From assembly GCA_963760285.1 (NCBI GenBank), contig CAVXCI010000001.1, forward strand, positions 1,984,001-2,048,000: 64,000 nt of DNA, in the 5' to 3' direction. Of this stretch, positions 1 through 8,273 are shown in pieces. A program made the translations under genes and the position numbers. The notes under the pieces are model-generated. The model had not been told where the DNA came from. It ran no database searches and saw nothing but the letters and a program-made list of their open reading frames with translations. Source of the stretch: PALSA-278 sp963760285. GTDB lineage: Bacteria > Acidobacteriota > Terriglobia > Acidiferrales > UBA7541. Numbering within the stretch: position 1 is the first letter of the stretch; every line of letters begins with the position of its first letter.

Positions 1-1250
1 TGAATGGCCTCCTCGCGGCGGCTCTTCTCCTCTTCAGTTTCCTGCGGGAGTTTGAACGCCGCAAGTACCGCATCGTAGGAAGCGGCGTCGCGGTCAATCG
101 CCTCCGTGAGCGATTGTGCAAAACCGTGAAGCTCCGCCAAGGCTTCGCTGAGAGCGTCCATGTGCGCAGCCTGCGATTTTTTCCTGCGCGAGAGTCCCGC
201 AACCATCTGGCCCAGCGCCGCGCCCAGCGCGCCGGCCAGCGCGGCGACTGACCCGCCCCCCGGAGTGGCCGAAGGCTGCGCCACCGCGGAGAGAAATGGT
301 TCCGCAAGTCCGGCCAGCTTTCCCTTTCCCTCCGAGGGAACTCCTCCAAGAGAAGCTTCGAGGCGGTTCTCCAAAATCTGCGACGACGGAAAATTTTCCA
401 GCTGCAAATAATAATCCGCGGCCATTTCCAGCGCGCGCTTGGGAACCAGTCCCACGATTTCGCTGCCCACAATGGACACGCCGTAGCGCTTCGCTTCGCG
501 CTCCACCATTTCAAAGACACGGTGCATGGGCGTCTGCTCATAGTCCGTCAGATTGATGGAGACCTGCGCTAATTGGCGCGCGCGTAGGTCCACGCCCATG
601 GCCTTGACGTAACGCAGCCCTCCATTGGAGAAGCGGATGGTCTTGCCGATTTTCCTGGCGATTTCGACGTCCGATGTATTCAGGTTGATATTGTAAGCAA
701 TCAGAAATTTTCGCGCGCCCACCACCACCGCGCCAGCCGTGGGATGAATCCCCGGACCGCCGATATCCGGCGCCCGAAGAGGATTTTCCAATGCCTCCTT
801 CAGCAGGCCTTCAAATTGCCCCTTGCGGACATTTTCCAGGTTGGTGCGCTCCGGTCTTGTGGCGGCCGCTTCATAGAAATAGACGGGGATTTTGAAACGC
901 TCCCAAATTTCGCGGCCCGTTTTTCGCGCCAGCGCCACGCAATCCTCGATGGTCACGCCCTCGACCGGAATAAATGGGACCACGTCGGTTGCGCCCAGGC
1001 GCGGATGCGCGCCGGTGTGCCGCGTGAGGTCAATCAACTCCAGCGACTTTCCGACGCCGCGCAGCGCTGCTTCCGCCACAGGTTCCGGCTCACCCGCCAA
1101 AGTGACTACGCAGCGGTTGTGGTCGGCGTCGCTTTCCCGGTCCAGGATGAAGACTCCCGGCACCGCGCGCATCACTTCCACCAGCGCCTCCACTTTCGCG
1201 GGGTCGCGCCCTTCTGAAAAATTCGGTACGCACTCGATGAGTCGTCTCAT
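1..1250 (-). CDS. ftcD: Glutamate formimidoyltransferase / formimidoyl-THF cyclodeaminase (FtcD), 3'-truncated by window edge
   Basis: Last step of histidine breakdown: moves the formimino group from formiminoglutamate to tetrahydrofolate, then the cyclodeaminase half releases ammonia. The frame opens at the ATG ending at 1250 with MRRLIECVPNFSEG, the classic formiminotransferase start. It continues through TRHTGAHPRLGATDVVPF and NLTDYEQTPMHRVFEMVERE to about residue 300. A cyclodeaminase domain follows, with the Gly/Ser-rich PSATPGGGSVAALAGALG segment, and runs off the window start, so about 415 residues are visible. It lies 75 bp downstream of hutI on the same strand and is probably co-transcribed. 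Unlike hutI, no frameshift is seen. Identity is confident; only the C-terminus is missing. Confidence 0.93.
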   Translation of the reverse strand, partial: MRRLIECVPNFSEGRDPAKVEALVEVMRAVPGVFILDRESDADHNRCVVTLAGEPEPVAEAALRGVGKSLELIDLTRHTGAHPRLGATDVVPFIPVEGVTIEDCVALARKTGREIWERFKIPVYFYEAAATRPERTNLENVRKGQFEGLLKEALENPLRAPDIGGPGIHPTAGAVVVGARKFLIAYNINLNTSDVEIARKIGKTIRFSNGGLRYVKAMGVDLRARQLAQVSINLTDYEQTPMHRVFEMVEREAKRYGVSIVGSEIVGLVPKRALEMAADYYLQLENFPSSQILENRLEASLGGVPSEGKGKLAGLAEPFLSAVAQPSATPGGGSVAALAGALGAALGQMVAGLSRRKKSQAAHMDALSEALAELHGFAQSLTEAIDRDAASYDAVLAAFKLPQETEEEKSRREEAI

Positions 1251-1325
1251 GGATAAATGGCTCTCAATTCCGTGGATCGCGCCGCGGCCGCAACACGAAA
1301 GCCGGGCTGGCTACATCAGATTACC

Positions 1326-2590
1326 CTAAGGGAGGCGCGAATGAAGGACGACCCCGCGCTTCATGATCAGGCAGCAGTGGTTCACACCAAAATAATACGG
1401 GATTTCGCGGTGATCGGCCACGTCAAAGACGGCCACATCAGCATCTTTTCCCGCTTCCAGCGAGCCGATGCGGTGCTGGCGGTTCAGCGCGCACGCGCCA
1501 TTGATGGTGGCGGCGGCGATGGCCTCCGCGGGCGTCATGCGCATCTGCGTGCAGGCCAGTGTCAGAATCATCTGCATGCTGGGCGTGGGACACGTCCCCG
1601 GATTGAAGTCCGTGGCTAGCGCCACGATGGCGCCCGCGGCAATGAGCTTTCGCGCGGGTGCGTATTCCCGAAGACCCAGATGAAGCGAACAGCCGGGGAG
1701 AAGCGTGCAGACCACATCGCTGGCCGCCAGCGCGCGAATGTCTTCGTTGTTCGCATGGTCCAAATGATCCACGCTGGCTGCTCCCATCTCAGCCGCCAGA
1801 CGCGCCGCGCCGGTATGCGCGATCTGCTCGGCATGCAGCCGCAGGCCGAGTCCAAGGGCGCGAGCCGCGGTCAGCAGGCGGCGTGACTGCTCCACAGTGA
1901 ATGCTCCGCTGTCGCAATAAACGTCGCAGTATTCCGCCAGCCGCGCGCGGACGATGCGCGGCAGCCAGCGGCGCGCCAGCAGATCAATGTAGGCATCGGG
2001 GTTGGCGCGAAATTCCGGCGGCGGAACATGCGCGCCAAGAAAGGTCGGTACGATTTCCAGCGGTTGATGCCGCGCCAGCCGCCGCTGCACATCCAGAATT
2101 TTCCATTCGGCGGCAAAATTCAGCCCGTAGCCGCTCTTCGCCTCCACCGTGGTGGTTCCCTGCGATGCGAAAACTTCCAGCCAGTGCAGCGCGCTCTTTT
2201 TCCAGCGCGATTGCTGGCATGTGGCGCAGAGCCTTCACACTGGAGATAATCCCGCCATCCGCCCGGGCAATTTCTTCATAGGTCGCGCCCTGAATGCGCA
2301 TTTCATATTCGGCGGCGCGGCTGGCGGGAAAAACCAGATGAGTGTGGGAATCGGCGAATCCCGGCAGGACGACGCGCTGGCCCACATCTATTCTTCGGGC
2401 GCGCCTGGCGGCGGGCAGCCGTTCGACATCTTTTCGCGAACCGGCGGCGGAAATTTTTCCGTCGCGGATCAGCAGCGCGCCATCGCGAATGATGCCAATA
2501 TCGGCCAGGGCGCCGCCCGCGGCGTGGCGCAGGTCCCGCCAGCGTCAGCAGTTCGGAGCAGCCCGTCAGGAGGAGATCCTTCACGATCAT
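1326..2590 (-). CDS. hutI: Imidazolonepropionase (HutI), interrupted by two frameshifts
   Basis: Hydrolyses 4-imidazolone-5-propionate to N-formimino-glutamate, the third step of histidine degradation, using one metal in an amidohydrolase barrel. The product is spread over three frames: MIVKDLLLTGCSELLTLAG from 2590, then VVLPGFADSHTHLVFPASR (metal-binding HTH) around 2380-2200, then VEAKSGYGLNF through LGLRLHAEQIAHTGA, DHLDHAN and ALATDFNPGTCPTPSMQ to 1326. Breaks fall near 2515 and 2190. At the second, GAGCGCGCTGCAC appears where an extra GC would restore the frame. All catalytic motifs survive, so a consensus error is more likely than a pseudogene. Flanked by an NmrA-like gene upstream and ftcD downstream. 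Confidence 0.85.
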
Positions 2591-2653
2591 ATCCGCGGTG
2601 AGTTTAGCGTTTCCCGGCGGGCAATTCCATACGCGCCACCGTCCGGCGGCGGG

Positions 2654-3547
2654 CTACGACTTGGCGTTGAAGGCGGGGACGAATACTTGCGCGGTGAACT
2701 GCTCGAACGTTGTCGCCATGGTGTTTTGCGCGCTGCGCGCTTCCAGCGGCTTCACCCAACTCTGATTGAACGCCTCGGCCATCTCCATAAGCAGTTTGGC
2801 GAATTTTTCGGACAGACCCATTTGGCGCATGCCCATCTGCGCCACCATTTCCGGGACCTCTTTGTACGCGAGGCCGGCTTTGCCGATGGCTGGGCCGATT
2901 ATTTTCGCGATCTCGTTAAAGGTTACGTCGCGCGGGCCCAGCAGTTCGCGCGTTTGACAGCCAGAGAAATCCCGCTTGCGCAAAGCTTCCGCCGCCGCAC
3001 GGCCTATATCCCGCGTGCAGATCTGCGGCAACGCCAGGTCACCCCGATATGTTCCACCCATCACGCCCATCGCGCGAATAATCCCAATCTGCATGAGGTT
3101 ATTTTCCATGAAGTAGTTGGGACGCAGGAAAAGCGCGTTCACGCCCGGGACTTGGCGAATCTTCTCCTCGAAATTGTGAAGCCCCATGATCGGCCCGGTC
3201 CGCTCCGATTTATCCGCACCCACGCTGCTTAACAGGACGGCATGGCGCACGCCGGAACCCGCCAGCGCGGCGGTGAGGGAATCGCTGACGCGCTCCTGCT
3301 CCGCGCGCGGGTCTTCGGCCGACGGATCCGGCGGTATCATCAGATAGACAGCATCGGCGCCCCGGAACGCGAGCGTAATGGCTTTTGAGTCCAGAATGTC
3401 CGCGGGAAAGGCCTCCGCGCCCCGCTGTGCAAAAGGTTGCAGTTTTTCCGCGCTGCGTCCAATCACGCGGATTTTCTCGCCCGCGTCCAGCAGATTGTCC
3501 GCCGCCACTTTTCCGGTATTTCCCGTTGCGCCAGTAATCACGATCAT
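2654..3547 (-). CDS. NmrA-family NAD(P)-binding oxidoreductase-like protein
   Basis: A 297-residue atypical short-chain dehydrogenase. The N-terminus MIVITGATGNTGK is the Rossmann glycine motif G-x-x-G-x-x-G. LLSSVGAD follows at the usual end of strand 5, and NYFMENNL is the NmrA/HSCARG-type signature at about 145-152. The family contains NAD(P)H:quinone reductases (QorB-like) and redox-sensing proteins; the substrate cannot be read from sequence. It sits between hutU (89 bp upstream) and hutI (63 bp downstream) on the same strand, so it is probably co-transcribed with the histidine pathway, although no link to histidine is known for the family. Confidence 0.8.
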   Translation of the reverse strand: MIVITGATGNTGKVAADNLLDAGEKIRVIGRSAEKLQPFAQRGAEAFPADILDSKAITLAFRGADAVYLMIPPDPSAEDPRAEQERVSDSLTAALAGSGVRHAVLLSSVGADKSERTGPIMGLHNFEEKIRQVPGVNALFLRPNYFMENNLMQIGIIRAMGVMGGTYRGDLALPQICTRDIGRAAAEALRKRDFSGCQTRELLGPRDVTFNEIAKIIGPAIGKAGLAYKEVPEMVAQMGMRQMGLSEKFAKLLMEMAEAFNQSWVKPLEARSAQNTMATTFEQFTAQVFVPAFNAKS

Positions 3548-3635
3548 GGAGATTTCCTTTGTTTTACTTCCGGAGGTAGATCAGTTCAACAGCCTCACCG
3601 CCAATCCTTTGATGATGCCGCGGCGGGAGGGGTTC

Positions 3636-5345
3636 TCAGGACTTTTCCATGGGAATCTTCACGCCTCGCTGGTGCGCGAATTCAATGGCTTCCGGATATC
3701 CGGCGTCGGCATGGCGGAGGACGCCCATCGCGGGGTCGTTGGTAAGCACGCGTTCAATGCGCCGCGCCATTTCCGGCGTGCCATCGGCGACGGTCACCTG
3801 TCCGGCATGTAGCGCGTAACCGATGCCCACTCCGCCGCCGTTGTGGATGGAAACCCAGCTTGCGCCGCTGGCGGTGTTAATCAGCGCGTTCAGCAAGGGC
3901 CAGTCGGCTATGGCGTCGGAGCCGTCGCGCATTTTTTCTGTTTCGCGGAACGGAGAGGCGACGGAACCGCAATCCAAATGGTCACGCCCCATCACGATTG
4001 GTCCCTTCAATTCACCGCGCGCGACGAGATCGTTCAGCGCCAGGCCAAAGCGATCACGTTCGCCATATCCCAGCCAGCAGATACGCGCCGGCAACCCCTG
4101 GAATTGAACGCGTTTCTGGGCCAGTTTGATCCATTGCGAAAGAATCTGATCATGCGGGAACATCTCCAACACTAATTGGTCGGTGCGGTAGATGTCCGAC
4201 GGTTCACCGGAAAGCGCCACCCAGCGGAACGGCCCGCGCCCTTCGCAGAAAAGCGGGCGAATGTATGCGGGGACAAAACCGGGAAAGTCGTAGGCATTCC
4301 TCACGCCGTTCTGAAAGGCGAAAGTGCGGATGTTATTTCCGTAATCGAATGTGACCGCGCCCATCCTCTGCAGCGCCAGCATCCCTTCCACGTGCCGTGC
4401 AATGGAATCCAGCGAGCGCCTTTGATATTCCGCGGGATCTTTCCGGCGAAGCTCGGCAGCCTGCTCAACGTTCAATCCCTGGGCAATATATCCGTTCAGC
4501 GGGTCATGGGCGCTGGTCTGGTCCGTGAGCAGATCGGGCACTACGCCGCGCCGCGCCAACTCCGGGATCACGTCCGCGCAATTTCCCACCAGTCCCACGG
4601 AGACGGCTTCCTCTTTGCGCACGGCATTCTTCAGAATGCGCAACGCCTCGTCGAGGTCGTTGACCATGATGTCGCAATAGCCGGTTTTCACGCGGCGCTT
4701 GATGCGCTCGGGGTCCACATCCACGCCCAGATAGGCCGCGCCGTTCAGAGTCGCCGCCAGCGGCTGCGCGCCACCCATCCCGCCCATTCCGCCGCTGACG
4801 ATGAGTTTTCCGGCCAGCTTGCCTCCAAAATGCTTGCGGCCGGCGGCGGCAAATGTTTCGTACGTTCCCTGTAGGATTCCCTGCGAGCCGATGTAAATCC
4901 AGCTTCCCGCGGTCATCTGGCCATACATCGTCAATCCGGCGCGCTCCATCTCCCCGAAATATTCCCAGTTGTCCCAATGGCCCACCAGATTGGCGTTGGC
5001 AATGAGCACGCGCGGGGCATATTCATGGGTCCGCAGAATGCCCACTGCTTTGCCGGACTGCACGAGAAGGGTTTCGTCGTTTTCAAGGCTGCGCAGGGAC
5101 GTCACCAAACCGCGGAAACAATCCCAGTTGCGCGCTGCTTTTCCCGTCCCGCCGTAAACAATCAGTTCCTGCGGCCGCTCGGCCACATCTGGGTCCAGAT
5201 TGTTCATCAACATGCGCATCGCCGCTTCCTGCTGCCAGCTCTTGCAGGAAAGCCGCGCGCCGCGCGGTGCGCGGACCGGTTCATACGTTGAAGGAACTTC
5301 GAACCCCGTGTTCGGCATCATCCGCCCTTCCCAGTCGCTCCCCAT
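3636..5345 (-). CDS. hutU: Urocanate hydratase (urocanase)
   Basis: Converts urocanate to 4-imidazolone-5-propionate with tightly bound NAD+ acting as electrophile. At 569 residues it is close to the usual 550-560. Visible signatures are the N-terminal AMRMLMNNLDPDVAE, the NAD-binding SGGMGGMGGAQPLA, and the active-site RDHLDCGSVASP around residue 440 with its conserved cysteine. SIHNGGGVGIGYA lies near the C-terminus. The ATG at 5345 gives an N-terminus a few residues longer than most homologues; the in-frame ATG at 5321 (MMPNTGF) is an alternative. First gene of a run hutU - NmrA-like - hutI - ftcD. Histidine ammonia-lyase (hutH) is not in the window. Confidence 0.96.
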   Translation of the reverse strand: MGSDWEGRMMPNTGFEVPSTYEPVRAPRGARLSCKSWQQEAAMRMLMNNLDPDVAERPQELIVYGGTGKAARNWDCFRGLVTSLRSLENDETLLVQSGKAVGILRTHEYAPRVLIANANLVGHWDNWEYFGEMERAGLTMYGQMTAGSWIYIGSQGILQGTYETFAAAGRKHFGGKLAGKLIVSGGMGGMGGAQPLAATLNGAAYLGVDVDPERIKRRVKTGYCDIMVNDLDEALRILKNAVRKEEAVSVGLVGNCADVIPELARRGVVPDLLTDQTSAHDPLNGYIAQGLNVEQAAELRRKDPAEYQRRSLDSIARHVEGMLALQRMGAVTFDYGNNIRTFAFQNGVRNAYDFPGFVPAYIRPLFCEGRGPFRWVALSGEPSDIYRTDQLVLEMFPHDQILSQWIKLAQKRVQFQGLPARICWLGYGERDRFGLALNDLVARGELKGPIVMGRDHLDCGSVASPFRETEKMRDGSDAIADWPLLNALINTASGASWVSIHNGGGVGIGYALHAGQVTVADGTPEMARRIERVLTNDPAMGVLRHADAGYPEAIEFAHQRGVKIPMEKS

Positions 5346-5453
5346 ATTAACGCAACTTGGCGCGCGCCATATGGCGGGCTCATATAATTTCGTCTAAATT
5401 TCAACGACATAGTGCGCAAAAGGCCGCTCCCCGCCGGCGATGCCTCCCGCCGA

Positions 5454-5481
5454 TTGCGCCTGCCACAAACGGTGCGATAAT
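5454..5481 (+). promoter_or_regulatory. Possible sigma-70-type promoter for the acyl-CoA ligase gene
   Basis: TTGCGC at 5454-5459 and GATAAT at 5476-5481 are separated by 16 bp, ending 16 bp before the ATG at 5498. The leader would be very short. Only the motif match supports it. Confidence 0.35.
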
Positions 5482-5497
5482 GTGAATTGCGAGCTCC

Positions 5498-7306
5498 ATG
5501 GATTACGCCACGCTTCCCCAGGCGCTTCTAACGGCGCTGGACCGTTTCCCGAACCCGCGCATGCTTCTCTATAAGAGCGGCACACGTTGGGATGCAATTT
5601 CCTCCCAGGAATTTCTATGTCGCATTGCGTCTTTATCTCAAGCGTTGTCGCAGATGGGCTTGGGGCCGGGAGATCGCGTCGGCCTGTATTCGGGCAATCG
5701 CCCTGAATGGCACATTGTAGATTTTGCCGTGCAGGGAGCCGGAGGGGTAATAGTTCCCATCTATTTCCGCGAATCCCAGGAGAGGATGCAGTACATCCTC
5801 TCCGATTCGGGCGCTAAATTCCTTTTCGCCGCCGGGGATGAGCAGGTGGACCAGGTTCGCAGGTGCCGCGAGAAGCTAACCCGCGTGGAGCATGTGATCG
5901 CCGGGGGAACGTCGGAAAGGCACACGGAATTCCTGGACTACGAGGCGCTAACCGCCGGCAGCGGCGGCCACGAGGTAGAAGAGTACCGCCGTGCAGCCGC
6001 GAAGATTTCGCTCAACGAGCTGGCCACCATCATTTATACCTCCGGGACTACCGGTGATCCCAAAGGTGTGATGCTCAGCCACTCCAACCTGAGTTCCAAT
6101 GCCATTGAAACATTGCGCCATTACGATTTTGGGTCAACCGATCTGGCGCTCTCCTTCCTGCCACTAGCCCATGTTTATGAACGGACCATGGACTATGGCT
6201 ACATGTTCCGCGGCGTCCCAATTGCTTATCTGGAGTTCATGGAACACATTCCTCAGGCGCTGCTGGAGCTGCATCCTACCATTGCCGCTGCAGTACCGCG
6301 TGTTTTCGAGAAGACCTACGCTTCAATCATGGAACGAGGGCAGCATCTGAAGGGCGTGCAGCGCCGCATTTTCGACTGGGCCATGTCCGTGGCGCTGGCG
6401 GCGGTGCCGTGGAAGGCCTACGACGCCAAACCGTCCGTCGCCCTTCGTGCCGCCTGGGCCTTGGCGGACCGCCTGATTTACCGCAAGATCCGCGCTGGCG
6501 TGGGCGGACGCATGCGCTGCTTCCCTTCGGGAAGCGCTCCATTGGAGAAAAGGCTCGCGGAGTTCTTCTGGTCTACGGGAATGCCGGTGTATGAGGGATA
6601 CGGGCTGACGGAAACCTCTCCCGTAGTAACGGCGAACCTGCCCATGCAAAAGCGGGTGGGGACCGTGGGCAAGCCAATTGAGGGCGTGGAGGTGCGCATT
6701 GCGGAGGATGGCGAAATTCTGGTTCGCGGCGCATGTGTGATGCAGGGTTATTGCAAGAAGCCGGAGGAGACACGCGCGGCATTCACCCAGGATGGATTTT
6801 TGAAGACCGGCGATATCGGTCGCCTGGATGCGGACGGCTTCCTGTTGGTGACTGACCGGAAGAAGGAGTTGCTGAAAACCGCGGCGGGAAAATTTGTCGC
6901 TCCGCAGCCCGTGGAAAACCGTCTGAAGACCAGTGCGTACATTTCCAATGCGGTTGTGGTTGGCGACCGGCGGAAATTTGTATCGCTGCTGATTGTGCCC
7001 AATTTTGCCACACTGCGTAGCCGCGCCCAGGCGGAAGGTCATGTCCTGGGGTCGAACGAAGAGCTGGTTGCGGACTCCTGGGCGCGAAATTTGATTGCCG
7101 CCGAGGTGGACCGCTTAACGGCCGACCTGGCGCAGTACGAAAAGCCCAAGCGGTTCGCCATTCTCAATTCCGAATTTACTTATGAAAATGGCGAGCTTAC
7201 CTACACGATGAAGCTTCGCCGCAAGCTGATCGAAGAGCGGTATGGCGACGTGATCGAACAGTTGTATGCCGACGTTCGCGAGCCGCTGCCGCCGGCCCGG
7301 GCGTGA
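5498..7306 (+). CDS. Long-chain acyl-CoA synthetase (AMP-forming), FadD/FAA type
   Basis: Activates fatty acids by adenylation and thioester formation with CoA, at the inner membrane face. The 602-residue protein has the P-loop-like IIYTSGTTGDPKGVMLSHSN near 178-197. YEGYGLTETSP (A5 motif) lies near 366, and the conserved TGDIGRLDADGFLLVTDRKKELLKTAAGK (A7/A8) near 435-463. The length and the separate lid domain fit the 600-residue FAA1-like bacterial ligases rather than acetyl-CoA synthetases. It is divergent from hutU with 152 bp between, and 56 bp upstream of thiG on the same strand. Chain-length preference is not readable. Confidence 0.92.
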   Translation: MDYATLPQALLTALDRFPNPRMLLYKSGTRWDAISSQEFLCRIASLSQALSQMGLGPGDRVGLYSGNRPEWHIVDFAVQGAGGVIVPIYFRESQERMQYILSDSGAKFLFAAGDEQVDQVRRCREKLTRVEHVIAGGTSERHTEFLDYEALTAGSGGHEVEEYRRAAAKISLNELATIIYTSGTTGDPKGVMLSHSNLSSNAIETLRHYDFGSTDLALSFLPLAHVYERTMDYGYMFRGVPIAYLEFMEHIPQALLELHPTIAAAVPRVFEKTYASIMERGQHLKGVQRRIFDWAMSVALAAVPWKAYDAKPSVALRAAWALADRLIYRKIRAGVGGRMRCFPSGSAPLEKRLAEFFWSTGMPVYEGYGLTETSPVVTANLPMQKRVGTVGKPIEGVEVRIAEDGEILVRGACVMQGYCKKPEETRAAFTQDGFLKTGDIGRLDADGFLLVTDRKKELLKTAAGKFVAPQPVENRLKTSAYISNAVVVGDRRKFVSLLIVPNFATLRSRAQAEGHVLGSNEELVADSWARNLIAAEVDRLTADLAQYEKPKRFAILNSEFTYENGELTYTMKLRRKLIEERYGDVIEQLYADVREPLPPARA

Positions 7307-7362
7307 ATTTGCGGAGCGCGCGAAAGCGCGCAAACGCCTAAGTGGGAGTTAAGGGAAGCATT

Positions 7363-8139
7363 ATGGAAGACACATTGATTATTGCCGGGCGCGCATTTCG
7401 CTCGCGGTTGATTGTCGGAACCGGAAAATACCGGGATTTTGCGGAGATGGTCCGCGCCCACAAGGCTTCCGGAGCGGACATGGTCACCGTGGCCGTGCGC
7501 CGCGTGAATCTCTCGGACCGCACCAGGGAATCGCTGCTGGATCACGTGGATCGCAAACAGTATTTTCTGCTCCCCAACACCGCCGGCTGCTACACCGCTG
7601 ATGAGGCGATACGCGCCGCGCGATTGGGGCGCGAAGCCGGATTGTCCGAATGGGTGAAGCTCGAAGTGATTGGCGACGAGCAAACGCTTTTTCCCGACAC
7701 TGAGGAATTGCTGAAAGCCACGCGTGTTTTGGTAAAGGAAGGTTTTGTCGTCCTGCCGTATACCAACGACGACCTCATTGTCGCGCGCAAATTGATTGAC
7801 GCTGGCGCTGCCGCGGTGATGCCGCTGGCTGCTCCCATTGGTTCCGGGCTGGGAATTCAGAATTTGGCCAACCTTCGCATCCTGCGCGAACGCGTGACGG
7901 AAGTTCCGCTGGTTGTGGACGCTGGCGTGGGTACGGCGTCCGATGCCGCCATGGCCATGGAGCTTGGCGCGGACGGCGTGCTGATGAATACCGCCATTGC
8001 CTGCGCGGAACAACCGGTCTTAATGGCGGAAGCCATGCGGCAGGCGGTGGAAGCCGGGCGCAAGGCCTATCTTTCGGGACGAATTCCCAGGAAACTTTAC
8101 GCCAGCGCCTCCAGTCCCGTCGCTGGTATGCTCCGCTGA
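7363..8139 (+). CDS. thiG: Thiazole synthase (ThiG)
   Basis: Builds the thiazole phosphate of thiamine from deoxyxylulose 5-phosphate, dehydroglycine and ThiS thiocarboxylate. The start at 7363 (MEDTLIIAGRAF) is preferred over the GTG at 7342 because AAGGGA sits 6 bp upstream of it. The TIM-barrel signatures are clear: SRLIVGTGKY, the catalytic-lysine strand WVKLEVIGDEQTLFPD, and the phosphate-binding MPLAAPIGSG and VVDAGVGTASDAA. The product is 258 residues, the family norm. No thiS, thiH/thiO or TPP riboswitch is seen beside it, so it is an orphan thiamine gene here. Confidence 0.96.
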   Translation: MEDTLIIAGRAFRSRLIVGTGKYRDFAEMVRAHKASGADMVTVAVRRVNLSDRTRESLLDHVDRKQYFLLPNTAGCYTADEAIRAARLGREAGLSEWVKLEVIGDEQTLFPDTEELLKATRVLVKEGFVVLPYTNDDLIVARKLIDAGAAAVMPLAAPIGSGLGIQNLANLRILRERVTEVPLVVDAGVGTASDAAMAMELGADGVLMNTAIACAEQPVLMAEAMRQAVEAGRKAYLSGRIPRKLYASASSPVAGMLR

Positions 8140-8273
8140 ATCCCTTCCTGATTATGTGCAGTATGCGTGATTGGTGAGCAGCGCGCACGGTTCCGCACGG
8201 GACGCTGGCGCCGAACTGGCTTTCGTTGACGCGGGCGCCAACCGCAACCTAAGATACGCGCCCAGAGGGGGTT

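Noticed and set aside
7200..7362. TPP riboswitch before thiG
   Set aside because: The space is only 56 bp and lacks the conserved CTGAGA and ACCTG-type elements.
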